NCBI GenBank assembly: GCA_947449945.1
Contig: CANFTO010000003.1
Location: forward strand, 1-55,782
Origin: Actinomycetota bacterium
GTDB taxonomy: Bacteria > Actinomycetota > Actinomycetes > S36-B12
Direction of reading: 5' to 3'
Length of the DNA stretch: 55,782 bases
Under the pieces are notes generated by a model that made no database searches, was not told where the DNA came from, and was given only the letters and a program-made list of their open reading frames with translations. Both the position numbers and the translations under genes were made by a program. Positions 1 through 9,047 of the stretch are shown here, piece by piece. How positions within the stretch are numbered: the stretch's first letter is position 1; each line of letters opens with the position of its first letter.

Positions 1-1352
1 ATGTCTTTCAACGCTGCATAAAAACCAGGGAACACAATGACGGTGCCTGAAGCAGTGAACTCAGCAGCAGTGCCATCAGTCGACGTTCCCTTGATTTTTG
101 CTGTGGTGGTTGCTAGCCGCGCATTCACCATTTGTGAAGCAACAGTGCGCTTCCAGATGAGGTCATAGAGAGCAAACTCGTCAGCATTTAATTCGCGGCG
201 AAGTTGATCGGGTGTCTGGAATGCGTCACCGGCTGGGCGGATAGCTTCGTGTGCCTCTTGCGCGTTCTTGGACTTATTTGGGAACACCCGCGGAGTTGCT
301 TCTACATATTCAGCGCCATACAACTCGGTCACTTGCACGCGAGCTGCATTGATTGCCTGAGCAGAAAGACTGACCGAGTCAGTACGCATGTAAGTGATGT
401 AGCCGTTTTCGTACAGGCTCTGAGCAATGCGCATCGTGCGCTGCGCGCCCCAACGTAAGCGGTTGGAAGCTTCCTGCTGCATCGTGGAAGTAGTGAACGG
501 AGCGGAAGGCTTGCGCTGCGTTGGCTTTTGCTCAACTGAGGTAATGGTGAACTTGCCAGCCTTCAGGCCATCCGCAAGAGATGTCGCCCGCGCTTCGCTC
601 AGCAACGTGACCTTGTCTTCAGCCTTGAGGTTTCCTTGCTGATCAAAGTCTTTACCGATAGCAACGCGAACACCATCGACAGTGGTCAAACGTGCCTTGA
701 AATCAACGGGACCAAAGATCGCATCGATATCCCAGTAACCAGCAGAGTTGAAGGCGATGCGCTCCCGCTCACGGTCAACCACCAAACGCACAGCAACTGA
801 CTGCACGCGGCCAGCAGACTTCGCTTCGCGGCCAATCTTCTTCCAGAGCACTTCCGATACTGGGTAGCCATAAAGACGGTCGACTATGCGACGCGTTTCT
901 TGAGCCTGTACCAGATCCATGTCGAGGTCACGGGTGTTGTTCACTGCCTCGCGGATTGCGTCGGCGGTGATTTCGTTAAACACCATGCGCTGAACTGGGA
1001 CCTTGGGACGTAGTACTTCTAGGAGGTGCCACGAAATAGCTTCGCCTTCGCGGTCCTCGTCCGTTGCGAGAAGAAGTGCGTCCGCGTTTTTCAACGCCGC
1101 CTTCAGATCTCGAATCGTTTGGGCCTTTGATGCGTGCACGATGTAATAAGGGGTGTAACCGTCATCGACGTTGACTGCGAGCTTGCTCCACGAATGTTTG
1201 CGCTCCCCTTCAGGGAGATCTGAGGCCTTTGACGCCAGGTCGCGGACGTGACCTACTGAGGCCATGACTACATAGTCATCCCCTAGGTATCCGGCGATCT
1301 TCTTGGCTTTTGCTGGTGATTCGACGATCACGAGCGTTTTGTCGTTGGCCAC
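1..1352 (-). CDS. topA: DNA topoisomerase I, 5' part only (C-terminus lies beyond the window)
   Basis: Type IA topoisomerase that relaxes negatively supercoiled DNA. The frame is open from a GTG at 1352 to the window edge, giving about 450 residues. The N-terminal TOPRIM domain is visible: VIVESPAKAKKI near residue 10 carries the metal/acid residue, and DEDREGEAISWH near residue 97 is the DxDxE cluster. The catalytic tyrosine is Tyr321 in GYITYMRTDS, close to Tyr319 of the E. coli enzyme. The GTG start is preceded by GAAGGG at Shine-Dalgarno distance, and the ATG two bases upstream is out of frame. The C-terminal domains are not visible. Confidence 0.96.
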   Translation of the reverse strand, partial: MANDKTLVIVESPAKAKKIAGYLGDDYVVMASVGHVRDLASKASDLPEGERKHSWSKLAVNVDDGYTPYYIVHASKAQTIRDLKAALKNADALLLATDEDREGEAISWHLLEVLRPKVPVQRMVFNEITADAIREAVNNTRDLDMDLVQAQETRRIVDRLYGYPVSEVLWKKIGREAKSAGRVQSVAVRLVVDRERERIAFNSAGYWDIDAIFGPVDFKARLTTVDGVRVAIGKDFDQQGNLKAEDKVTLLSEARATSLADGLKAGKFTITSVEQKPTQRKPSAPFTTSTMQQEASNRLRWGAQRTMRIAQSLYENGYITYMRTDSVSLSAQAINAARVQVTELYGAEYVEATPRVFPNKSKNAQEAHEAIRPAGDAFQTPDQLRRELNADEFALYDLIWKRTVASQMVNARLATTTAKIKGTSTDGTAAEFTASGTVIVFPGFYAALKD

Positions 1353-1430
1353 GCATTTCCCTTCAGTCGAAGCGGAGTCTGACGCTAAGCCACCGCCCTC
1401 TGTCAAATCTTTGGGGGGTCATGTGAGGTA

Positions 1431-1465
1431 TTGACGCTACTTAACTAACAACCTAGTCTGTTGGT
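1431..1465 (+). promoter_or_regulatory. Promoter of the toxin-antitoxin pair, leaderless
   Basis: TTGACG (1431-1436), a 17-bp spacer and TAGTCT (1454-1459) form a near-consensus sigma-70-type promoter. The -10 ends 6 nt before the ATG at 1466, so the transcript probably begins at the start codon. CAAC and GTTG flank the -10 as a short inverted repeat, a plausible site for antitoxin autorepression (inference). Confidence 0.6.
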
Positions 1466-1708
1466 ATGACTATGACTGTTGGGGTGTTTGAAGCCAAGAC
1501 GAATCTGTCGCATCTTCTGGATCTAGCTGCAGCGGGTGAGCGGATTGTTGTGACCAAGCGCGGGGTGCCTTGCGCCACGATCGGACCTCCACCATCTCGG
1601 CTCGATCAGATTCAAGACTTCATCGAATTCGCTGCAGTCATGAGGGCCCGAACGAAACCTGGTCCCGAGTCTGCAAAAGAGCTAATCGAGCTTGGGAGAA
1701 TCGAATGA
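1466..1708 (+). CDS. Phd/YefM-type antitoxin
   Basis: An 80-aa protein with the usual antitoxin N-terminus: VGVFEAKTNLSHLLD, then GERIVVTKRGVPCATI, the beta-hairpin/helix DNA-binding fold of Phd/YefM antitoxins. The C-terminal tail would neutralise the toxin encoded immediately downstream. The gene overlaps that PIN gene by 4 nt (ATGA at 1705-1708), so the two are translationally coupled. A second in-frame ATG at 1472 is an alternative start. Antitoxins of this family normally repress their own promoter, and a short inverted repeat overlaps the -10 here. The pair sits alone between two housekeeping genes. Confidence 0.85.
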   Translation: MTMTVGVFEAKTNLSHLLDLAAAGERIVVTKRGVPCATIGPPPSRLDQIQDFIEFAAVMRARTKPGPESAKELIELGRIE

Positions 1709-2103
1709 GTGCTGTCATTGACGCATCAATCATGGTGTCCTACTTAATGAACGACGAAGATTCATCGCTGTCAGTACCGGTCATTACTCCCCTCCTCGGT
1801 TCGCCAACGCACGTACCAAGTCTTTGGGTTTATGAAATGGCATCGGCTTTTCGGATTGCTGAAAAGCGTGAACGCATCACAAGCGATGACACGCGTCAGT
1901 ACCTTTCTTACCTCAAGATCCTGATGATCGATCATCACCATCCTGATTCCCAGGAGATCGTCGACATCGCACGTCAAACCGGACTCAGCATTTATGACGC
2001 GTCATATATATCGCTGTGCTTGCAGGAAGATCTTCCTTTAGCCACATTAGATAAGCAGATGAGAAAAGTCGCCGAAGAACTCGGAATCAAAGTTCTTGTG
2101 TAA
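1705..2103 (+). CDS. PIN-domain toxin (VapC-like ribonuclease)
   Basis: A 132-aa PIN domain. The acidic quartet expected for the metal-dependent ribonuclease is intact: Asp6 (VIDASI), Glu44 (YEMASAF), Asp98 (IYDASYI) and Asp116 (LATLDKQM). The start is the ATG within the ATGA overlap with the antitoxin; a longer frame upstream from 1570 merely runs through the antitoxin gene. VapC toxins usually cleave tRNA or rRNA, but the target cannot be read from the sequence. A strong hairpin terminator follows 15 nt after the stop. Confidence 0.87.
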   Translation: MSAVIDASIMVSYLMNDEDSSLSVPVITPLLGSPTHVPSLWVYEMASAFRIAEKRERITSDDTRQYLSYLKILMIDHHHPDSQEIVDIARQTGLSIYDASYISLCLQEDLPLATLDKQMRKVAEELGIKVLV

Positions 2104-2117
2104 CTCAGAAATGAAAT

Positions 2118-2155
2118 AGTTCTGCCCCGCACTCAACTGAGTACGGGGCAGAACT
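2118..2155. terminator. Bidirectional hairpin terminator
   Basis: A perfect 12-bp stem (AGTTCTGCCCCG with CGGGGCAGAACT) encloses a loop that can itself pair ACTCA with TGAGT. It lies between the convergent PIN gene and the pyrophosphatase gene and can serve both strands. Confidence 0.85.
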
Positions 2156-2166
2156 TTGTACGTGAA

Positions 2167-4479
2167 CTATGCGTTCGCAGGCATGTCACCAACTGCGATT
2201 GGGCGACGCTTGCTGATCACAACTGAAATGATCACGATCAACGCTGCAACGATGGAAACTGTCCAACGGAGACCGGCGTTCGCATCAGTACCGATACTCA
2301 GTGACACCACAGCTGGTGCAATCAACAACGCAACAAGGTTCATCACCTTGATGAGAGGGTTAATTGCAGGGCCTGCAGTGTCCTTGAATGGGTCACCGAC
2401 GGTGTCGCCGATCACTGTTGCTGAGTGAGCTTCTGAGCCCTTGCCGCCAAAGTGTCCGTCTTCAACGAACTTCTTCGCGTTATCCCAAGCACCACCTGAG
2501 TTCGACAGGAACACAGCCATGAGCACGCCAGTCGCAATCGTGCCGGCAAGGTACGCGCCCAATGGGCCAACACCAAGACCGAAGCCAACAGCAATTGGAG
2601 TGAACACTGCCAGGATGCCTGGGGTTACGAGCTCGCGAAGTGAATCGCGAGTCACGATGTCGACAACCTTGCCGTATTCAGGCTTCTCGGTACCGGCCAT
2701 GATGCCTGGGTGCTCGCGGAACTGACGACGCACTTCGAAGATCACAGCGCCAGCAGCACGGGATACCGCGTTGATGGCAAGTCCTGAGAACAAGAACACC
2801 ACTGCAGCACCGATGATCAAACCAACGAGGTTTGAAGGGTTAGCAACGTTGAGAATGCCGAGGTATTCAAGATTTGCGAATACGTCGGAGATGCTCGCAC
2901 CTGAACTTGCAGTTGCCGCTTGAACAGCGTCACGGAATGAACCGAACAACGCAGTTGCTGCAAGAACAGCAGTAGCGATTGCAATGCCCTTGGTGATTGC
3001 CTTGGTTGAGTTACCGACTGAGTCAAGGCGAGTAAGTACTGCAGCGCCTTCACCATGAACGTCTCCGGACATTTCAGCGATGCCCTGAGCGTTGTCAGAA
3101 ACAGGTCCGAAGGTATCCATCGAAACGATGACGCCCACAGTGGTAAGCAAGCCAGTGCCAGCCAATGCGATGGCGAACAGTGACAAGATCACAACGCCGC
3201 CACCAACAAGGTAAGCGCCGTACACAGCCGCAGCAATGATGAGCGCTGAGTACACCGCTGATTCCAAGCCGAGTGAAATACCCGAAAGGATCACGGTTGC
3301 TGGACCAGTGAGTGAGGTCTTAGCAACGTCGTCAACTGGGCGACGGTTGGTCTCAGTGAAGTAAGCAGTGAGCTGCTGAATGATTGCAGCGAGCACGATG
3401 CCGATCAACACAGCGATGATGACGAACCAACGAGGGCCCATTGCTTCAACGCCTGATCCGCGAATCGCATCAATTGCAAGACCGACAGGTGCGTACTTCT
3501 CAAGCAGTTCAGTCCAAGTTGCTGGAATCCAAACAAAGGCAGCGACGATGACCAGGATCAAGGAGATCACTGCGGAGATAAAGAAGCCACGGTTAATGGC
3601 TGACATACCTGAGCGATCACCCTTGCGAGGTGCAACAGCGAAGATGCCGATCACTGCGGTTAGGACACCGATTGCAGGAACCACTAATGGGAACACCAAA
3701 CCGAGTGAACCGAATGCAGCCTTGCCCAGAATCAATGCGGCGACCAAAGTCACTGCGTAAGACTCGAAGAGGTCAGCTGCCATGCCAGCACAGTCGCCGA
3801 CGTTGTCGCCAACGTTGTCCGCGATCGTTGCAGCATTGCGTGGGTCGTCTTCTGGGATGCCCTGCTCAACCTTGCCCACGAGGTCAGCGCCGACGTCAGC
3901 GGCCTTGGTGAAGATGCCACCGCCAACACGCATGAACATTGCGAGCAATGCAGCGCCGAAGCCGAAGCCTTCAAGAACCTTTGGTGCTTCACCCTTATAG
4001 ACGAGCACCACGAGTGCTGCACCGAACAGGCCGAGGCCAACGGTAAACATGCCTGCAACGCCACCAGTTCGGAAAGCAATACGCATTGCGCGCTCTTCGC
4101 CTGACTCGTTGGCTGCAGCAGCTACGCGGACGTTGCCGCGCACGGCAAGCCACATGCCCATGTAACCGGTGATGCCTGAAAAGACAGCACCAACAAGGAA
4201 GAAGATGCTTCGACCGATGCGCTCTGATGATGTCTCAGCAGGGAGCAGGAACAGTACGAAGAACACAATCACAGCGAAGACAGCAAGTGTCTTGAACTGA
4301 CGGGTCAGATAAGCGCTAGCGCCTTCCTGAATCGCAGCTGCGATTTCTTTCATCTTTGGGGTGCCCTCACTCGCGGCGAGGACTTCACGAACCAACACTG
4401 CTGCTACTACAAGCGCGAGCAGTGCGATTACAGCAACGACGACAACAGTCGTCAGATTGCTTCCACTGAGCTCAATCAT
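2167..4479 (-). CDS. hppA: Membrane-bound proton-pumping inorganic pyrophosphatase
   Basis: A 770-aa polytopic membrane protein of the H+-PPase family, coupling pyrophosphate hydrolysis to proton export. The hallmark catalytic loop DVGADLVGKVE lies at residues 195-205, followed by the acidic NVGDNVGDCAGM segment. Lys493 and Thr496 in GNSTKAITKG correspond to the pair that distinguishes K+-independent enzymes (Lys/Thr) from K+-dependent ones (Ala/Gly), so this should be a K+-independent proton pump. The start at 4479 is chosen because AGGAGACCC precedes the ATG; an upstream extension to 4512 has no support. The gene stands alone and converges with the toxin-antitoxin pair. Confidence 0.96.
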   Translation of the reverse strand: MIELSGSNLTTVVVVAVIALLALVVAAVLVREVLAASEGTPKMKEIAAAIQEGASAYLTRQFKTLAVFAVIVFFVLFLLPAETSSERIGRSIFFLVGAVFSGITGYMGMWLAVRGNVRVAAAANESGEERAMRIAFRTGGVAGMFTVGLGLFGAALVVLVYKGEAPKVLEGFGFGAALLAMFMRVGGGIFTKAADVGADLVGKVEQGIPEDDPRNAATIADNVGDNVGDCAGMAADLFESYAVTLVAALILGKAAFGSLGLVFPLVVPAIGVLTAVIGIFAVAPRKGDRSGMSAINRGFFISAVISLILVIVAAFVWIPATWTELLEKYAPVGLAIDAIRGSGVEAMGPRWFVIIAVLIGIVLAAIIQQLTAYFTETNRRPVDDVAKTSLTGPATVILSGISLGLESAVYSALIIAAAVYGAYLVGGGVVILSLFAIALAGTGLLTTVGVIVSMDTFGPVSDNAQGIAEMSGDVHGEGAAVLTRLDSVGNSTKAITKGIAIATAVLAATALFGSFRDAVQAATASSGASISDVFANLEYLGILNVANPSNLVGLIIGAAVVFLFSGLAINAVSRAAGAVIFEVRRQFREHPGIMAGTEKPEYGKVVDIVTRDSLRELVTPGILAVFTPIAVGFGLGVGPLGAYLAGTIATGVLMAVFLSNSGGAWDNAKKFVEDGHFGGKGSEAHSATVIGDTVGDPFKDTAGPAINPLIKVMNLVALLIAPAVVSLSIGTDANAGLRWTVSIVAALIVIISVVISKRRPIAVGDMPANA

Positions 4480-4583
4480 GGGTCTCCTGACTAGGCGTGA
4501 ACCGTTGTTCACAAATCTCGCGGAGTTTATTGACTAGAAGGGGGAAATCGGTAGGAAATGGGAAAATGTCCGTTTTACCGGAA

Positions 4584-4919
4584 TTACGTGGCGCGGAGCG
4601 CTTCCTCTACCGATGAACCCATATAAATAAAGGTGTCCAGACCCGTAATGGCCATGACCTTTTGAACCCGATTCGTCGCCGCGACCACGGCAACCCGTGA
4701 ACCTTGGGGCTTGGCCAATTCAGCCGCACGCACCAGCACGCTTAAACCCGTGGAATCCATAAAGGGCACCTGAGCCAGGTCTAAGACCAGTATTTGGCCC
4801 GGGTGCCATTCAGCCTCGATTGACTCCCATAAAACTGGCGCGGTTGCGAGGTCAATATCGCCGCGCACAGTGAGGAGAAGTGCCGTTTCGACCGTCTCAC
4901 TGGAGACCCCAAACTCCAT
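4584..4919 (-). CDS. STAS-domain protein (anti-sigma factor antagonist-like)
   Basis: A 111-aa single STAS domain with the SpoIIAA/RsbV pattern: a beta strand LTVRGDIDLATAP, then VLDLAQVPFMDSTGLSVLVRA, where Ser in DSTGLSVL is the usual phosphorylation site, then an RVQKVMAITGLD-like helix. Such proteins bind and inhibit anti-sigma kinases when unphosphorylated. No anti-sigma factor or sigma factor is adjacent. The ATG at 4919 is taken because the longer frame extends into the divergent helicase gene. The two starts are only about 10 bp apart, so their promoters must lie within one another's coding regions or overlap. Confidence 0.85.
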   Translation of the reverse strand: MEFGVSSETVETALLLTVRGDIDLATAPVLWESIEAEWHPGQILVLDLAQVPFMDSTGLSVLVRAAELAKPQGSRVAVVAATNRVQKVMAITGLDTFIYMGSSVEEALRAT

Positions 4920-4928
4920 GCGCTGACC

Positions 4929-7259
4929 ATGGCACACCTGCGCGTTACGGTGGGTGAAATGAGCAGCAGTGTCGAAAGCGTTCTCGCGCGACTTTCCCAA
5001 GGTCGCGAGGATCGACTGCGCCATGTTGAGGTGCGAGCTGCACGGGAAGCAACCTTCAGCGATTGGCCAAGTTGGGTCACCGAGGAGATTCGCGAATCTT
5101 TTCCTGGCGTCTCTCAACCTTGGAAGCATCAAATCGATGCGGCCCAGTTGGCTCACGACGGCAATCACGTAGTGCTTTCAACTGGAACTGCATCAGGAAA
5201 ATCCCTGGCCTATCTATTACCAATTTTGAACGCAATTGAAATTGGATCCCACGCGCCAAACGGTCGGGGAGCAACTGCGCTCTACATCGCACCAACGAAA
5301 GCCTTAGCCCATGATCAATTACGTGCGCTTGACGAACGCAATCTGCCATGGTTGCGCCCAGCAACAGTAGACGGAGATAACTCACGCGAAGAACGACAGT
5401 GGGCCCAACAACATGCCAATCTCGTTCTTACTAATCCTGATCTTTTGCACCATTCACTACTCGGAGCACATTCGCGCTGGGCACCGTTTCTCAAACGCCT
5501 TGAATACATCGTCATCGACGAGGCACATGTGTATCGAGGTGTATTCGGTGCTCATGTATCTGCAGTGATTCGACGTCTTCGTCGCGTTTGTGACCACCTT
5601 GGAAGTTCACCTGTGATCATCGCTGCTTCTGCAACCGTCGCAGATCCGGCTATCGCAATACATCGCCTTATCGGGGATCACGTGGTGGAAGTTACCGATG
5701 ATTACTCGCCGACGCCTGAACGCACGATCGCCTTGTGGCAGCCGTTAGATCTCGGCCTAGATAACGCAGAGCCAGTACATCGCACCGCAACTACTGAAGC
5801 TTCACACATTTTGGCCGATTTAGTCGCTGACGGACGACAAACCCTTGCCTTTGTTCGCAGCCGACGTGCAGCTGAAGGCGTTGCGTCAATGACTCGTGAT
5901 CTCTTGCGCGAAATCGACCCTGAACTTGTTGATGGTGTCTCCTCCTATCGCGGTGGCTATCTCCCAGAAGAGCGCCGCGCAATTGAGGATTCACTCCGTG
6001 ATGGTTCAGTACGTGCATTAGCTACAACTAATGCACTCGAACTTGGTATCGATATCAGCGGCCTTGATGCTGTGGTCATCGCAGGTTGGCCAGGAACGCG
6101 ATCGTCTCTTTGGCAACAGTTCGGTCGTGCGGGACGAGGTGATTCACCTGCGTTAGCAATCTTCATTGCGCGCGAAGACCCGCTTGATGCATTTGTTGTT
6201 GAGCATCCCTCATCGATTCTCGATGCACCAGTTGAAGCGTCAGTGTTTGATCCAGCAAACCCTGTGATTCTTGGACCGCATCTGTGCGCGGCTGCATCTG
6301 AAATTCCATTGACTGATGAAGAAGCGATCCGGTGGTTCGGCCCAACTGCCCTTGAGTTGCTGGAACAACTGGCGGCCCAAGGTTTTCTACGCAAGCGCAG
6401 CACAGGCTGGTTTTGGACGCGCAGGGATCGGGCTAGCGATCTTGCTGACCTTCGAAGTTCCGGGGGCGCACCCATTCGCATAGTTGAAGAGAGCACTGGT
6501 CGATTGCTTGGAACCGTTGATCAAGCGTCCTCGCACACCACAGTTCACCCCGGAGCTGTGTACACCCATCAAGGTGTGACTTCAGTTGTTACTGAACTAG
6601 ATTTAGAGGATCTAGTCGCAACAGTGGTTGAAGAACCAGTCGACTACACAACCCACGCGCACGAAATTAGTGACATTCGTATTCTTGATGAATACGAAGG
6701 GCGCCCATGGGGTGACGCCACTATTCATGTTGGCCAAGTGCAAGTCACCAGTCAGGTCACCAGCTTCCAACGTCGGCGTCTGTTCACTGGCGAGAATCTT
6801 GGTGAACAAGGTTTGGAACTTCCAGAGCGTGAACTCATCACCACTGCGGTGTGGTGGACGGTCACCGACGATCAGTGCGCGCGAGCAAACATTGACTCCA
6901 CTGAAATACCTGGTGCGGTGCATGCAGCGGAGCATGCGTCTATCGCGTTGCTTCCATTGTTCGCCACCTGTGACCGGTGGGATATCGGCGGAGTCTCAAC
7001 CGCGTTACATATTGATACCGGTGTAACAACCGTGTTTGTCTATGACGGTTATCCAGGTGGAGCGGGGTTTGCCCAGCATGGTTTCGATATCGCTCGTCAA
7101 TGGCTCACAGCTACTCGCGATCTCATCCGTGAATGCCGATGCCGCGAAGGCTGCCCTTCATGCATTCAGTCGCCTAAGTGTGGAAATGGCAATAATCCAC
7201 TTGATAAAGCGTCGGCTGTCCGAGTGCTGACTGAGTTGCTTCGTAACGCCACGGACTAA
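4929..7259 (+). CDS. DEAD/DEAH-box helicase of the MrfA/YprA type with C-terminal four-Cys zinc domain
   Basis: A 776-aa superfamily 2 helicase. Walker A is GTASGKSLAYLLP, the DEAH box is IDEAHVYRG, motif III is ASATVADP, and motif VI lies in QQFGRAGRGD. The C-terminal DUF1998 region ends with CRCREGCPSC, the four-cysteine metal site of MrfA, a 3'-5' helicase in mitomycin repair in Bacillus. Actinobacterial orthologues (Rv3649-like) typically sit next to the Tad-like operon that follows here on the other strand. The start could be ATG 4929 or ATG 4959 (MSSSVESVL); the second fits family lengths slightly better. DNA repair is the likely role. Confidence 0.9.
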   Translation: MAHLRVTVGEMSSSVESVLARLSQGREDRLRHVEVRAAREATFSDWPSWVTEEIRESFPGVSQPWKHQIDAAQLAHDGNHVVLSTGTASGKSLAYLLPILNAIEIGSHAPNGRGATALYIAPTKALAHDQLRALDERNLPWLRPATVDGDNSREERQWAQQHANLVLTNPDLLHHSLLGAHSRWAPFLKRLEYIVIDEAHVYRGVFGAHVSAVIRRLRRVCDHLGSSPVIIAASATVADPAIAIHRLIGDHVVEVTDDYSPTPERTIALWQPLDLGLDNAEPVHRTATTEASHILADLVADGRQTLAFVRSRRAAEGVASMTRDLLREIDPELVDGVSSYRGGYLPEERRAIEDSLRDGSVRALATTNALELGIDISGLDAVVIAGWPGTRSSLWQQFGRAGRGDSPALAIFIAREDPLDAFVVEHPSSILDAPVEASVFDPANPVILGPHLCAAASEIPLTDEEAIRWFGPTALELLEQLAAQGFLRKRSTGWFWTRRDRASDLADLRSSGGAPIRIVEESTGRLLGTVDQASSHTTVHPGAVYTHQGVTSVVTELDLEDLVATVVEEPVDYTTHAHEISDIRILDEYEGRPWGDATIHVGQVQVTSQVTSFQRRRLFTGENLGEQGLELPERELITTAVWWTVTDDQCARANIDSTEIPGAVHAAEHASIALLPLFATCDRWDIGGVSTALHIDTGVTTVFVYDGYPGGAGFAQHGFDIARQWLTATRDLIRECRCREGCPSCIQSPKCGNGNNPLDKASAVRVLTELLRNATD

Positions 7260-7265
7260 CAACTG

Positions 7266-7637
7266 TTAATTGCCTGACGGTCCCGCAACAGCTGTCGCGG
7301 TTACACGCCCAATGGGCAAACCAAATCGATGAAAAAGTGCAGCGACAAGCGACGGGGCTGGCCCTTCAACAGATACTGAAATGTCTGTGCCCTTCATTTC
7401 ACAGGTAGTCAGCAGTACATGATTTGCTTTCGCCATTTGATCAGCTGCTGAACAAGGATCCCCAAGTGTTTGGGCTCCAGCAAGTGCACTGAGATCGGCT
7501 GAACTTTGCGCCCCGTGACTTGCGAGCGTTGCCTGAACCTGGGTGACAGCGATGAATCCAACAGCCAGGAGCACGATGCTCATGGCAAGGCCAAGCACAG
7601 TCGCGCTTCCGCGATCGCGCGCAATCATGCTCCTCAC
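7266..7637 (-). CDS. TadE-like 'helicase/secretion neighbourhood' protein (Rv3654c-like)
   Basis: A 123-aa protein with an N-terminal DRGSATVLGLAMSIVLLAVGF segment, a pilin-like hydrophobic helix after a short basic leader, then a small extracytoplasmic domain containing two cysteines. It is the last gene of the Tad-like operon. It starts by a 4-nt ATGA overlap with the upstream TadE gene, which decides the start at 7637 rather than at an internal Met. The family is defined by this neighbourhood and has no assigned biochemical activity; a minor-pilin or assembly role is inferred. Confidence 0.8.
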   Translation of the reverse strand: MRSMIARDRGSATVLGLAMSIVLLAVGFIAVTQVQATLASHGAQSSADLSALAGAQTLGDPCSAADQMAKANHVLLTTCEMKGTDISVSVEGPAPSLVAALFHRFGLPIGRVTATAVAGPSGN

Positions 7638-8020
7638 AGTGATTCCAATGGCGCTGTTGACGAGCGGTCTAGATTGAAACTGAAACGTGAGAAGAGAGGG
7701 ATGGGTACAGTGACCTGCTGGCTCAAATTCACGGTAATCATTTGATCGCCTTGCGTCATCGTGAGTTCAGCATCGGGTGCTTGAGTGTGTGCTTGCAGTT
7801 GAATGTCTTCAACGGAAATGCCACGTGCTAAACCACGAGCAAGGTCGTGAGCAGTGTCCGCTAGATGTAGGGCAGTCATTCCTGTCTGGAGTCCAGTAAG
7901 CAGCAGAACCGTGAGAGCAATCAGGACCGGAATCATCATTGCGGTTTCTATAACTGCGCTTCCTCGATCATGTTGGGTGGAGTCGAGTAATCCTCGACTC
8001 CACCCACGCCACATCACCAT
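7634..8020 (-). CDS. TadE family pseudopilin-like protein
   Basis: A 128-aa protein. HDRGSAVIETAMMIPVLIALTVLLL near residues 17-41 is the TadE signature: a short leader, an acidic residue (Glu25) just inside the hydrophobic helix, then a transmembrane segment. The rest is a small outside domain. Its ATG abuts the TAA of the upstream DUF4244 gene, and an in-frame ATG two codons later is an alternative. It couples into the next gene by ATGA. TadE proteins are minor pilins of Flp/Tad systems. Confidence 0.82.
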   Translation of the reverse strand: MVMWRGWSRGLLDSTQHDRGSAVIETAMMIPVLIALTVLLLTGLQTGMTALHLADTAHDLARGLARGISVEDIQLQAHTQAPDAELTMTQGDQMITVNLSQQVTVPIPLFSRFSFNLDRSSTAPLESL

Positions 8021-8200
8021 TTAGAAGAATGCCGAGAGTGCGGTGCTCATGACTTTCCAAATTAAGTTGCGCACTTCCGCACTCGTTAAGAGCTTGATCA
8101 TGACTCCGCCAAGACCCGCAGCAGCAACGGTGCCAACTGCATATTCAGCGGTTGTCATACCGCGATCATCGAATCGGATGCACTGCAAATGCTTTTTCAT
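8021..8200 (-). CDS. DUF4244 small Flp-pilin-like protein
   Basis: A 59-aa protein with a basic leader MKKHLQCIRFDDRG, then MTTAEYAVGTVAAAGLGGVMIKLL. This is the layout of a class III (Flp) prepilin: Gly at the cleavage site, Glu-Tyr at +5/+6 and a single hydrophobic helix. The ATG at 8200 follows AGAAAGGA at good spacing; the longer frame to 8290 is not supported. It is the likely major structural subunit of the locus. No prepilin peptidase is present in the window, so processing would depend on an enzyme encoded elsewhere. Confidence 0.85.
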   Translation of the reverse strand: MKKHLQCIRFDDRGMTTAEYAVGTVAAAGLGGVMIKLLTSAEVRNLIWKVMSTALSAFF

Positions 8201-8333
8201 GGAATTTCCTTTCTCGACCCAGGGCCTGGTGCCCGTGTTGGTGGCTAACCGTGCGCCGAAAGGAAACTGCCACGCATCTGTGATTTTCAAACTGTGGACG
8301 CCAGCCCAGATAAATCAAGGCTGGGGATAACTT

Positions 8334-9047
8334 TCAATTGCCGAACATGCTTGTTGCCATTGAAGCCACAACCGGAACAACGCCAAGCAAAATGAATGCC
8401 GGTAAATAACAGGCCGCGAGTGGCATCACTGCCCGTACCCCTGCTCCCCTGGCCGCGACTTCAATCACCCTACGTTTTTCACGCCGCTCATCACTTGCAA
8501 CCCCGGTGAGGAGTTCAGCAATAGGTGCACCGCTTTCGTGTGATCGTCGAAAAGCCAACGCGATCCGATCAAATGCAGGTTCTGCTTCTGCCGCACTCCA
8601 CGCGAGGGAGGCTGGCGTGCCTAACTGAATTGCCCGTTCCACGCCCATCAACGTGCGCGATGCAGGTGGACCAACAGCTTCACTCACTGCTAGCACAGCA
8701 CTGGTGATACTTGCGCCCGAGGCCAAAGTTGCAGCGAGCAAATCGCACACCATTGGCATTTGAGAAACAATGGCGCGCGCGCGTTCTCGTTCTGTTCGAC
8801 TTTCGAGATTACCGAGAAATCGGTAGGCAACCACGCCTGTAGCTATCCCGAGTAACACTCCAATGGATGAAGTCACAATCATCATCACGCCAAAGGCTGT
8901 CAATGAGGCAGCAATCAATCTCATCGGAAGCCGTGGCTTAGGTTCAACATCGGGACTCCGAAAAATCTTTCGCAATCGCCTTCGCGCTGGAGGTCGAACA
9001 ACAACCCAGGAAGCAACTATCAATAGAAACGTTATTAATACTTTCAC
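8334..9047 (-). CDS. Type II secretion F-domain membrane protein (TadC-like)
   Basis: A 237-aa protein with transmembrane segments near residues 3-17, 46-75 and the C-terminus (YLPAFILLGVVPVVASM). Between them is the four-helix T2SF domain. It is the inner-membrane platform partner of the TadA ATPase. The start is the GTG at 9047, which overlaps the TGA of the upstream TadB-like gene as GTGA. About 130 bp separate its stop from the DUF4244 start; a 6-bp hairpin (8301-8324) there may tune relative expression of pilin and machinery. Confidence 0.83.
   Translation of the reverse strand: MKVLITFLLIVASWVVVRPPARRRLRKIFRSPDVEPKPRLPMRLIAASLTAFGVMMIVTSSIGVLLGIATGVVAYRFLGNLESRTERERARAIVSQMPMVCDLLAATLASGASITSAVLAVSEAVGPPASRTLMGVERAIQLGTPASLAWSAAEAEPAFDRIALAFRRSHESGAPIAELLTGVASDERREKRRVIEVAARGAGVRAVMPLAACYLPAFILLGVVPVVASMATSMFGN

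Noticed and set aside
2441..4079. Several open frames inside hppA on other frames and the opposite strand
   Set aside because: They follow codon bias of the pyrophosphatase and have no recognisable motifs or ribosome sites.
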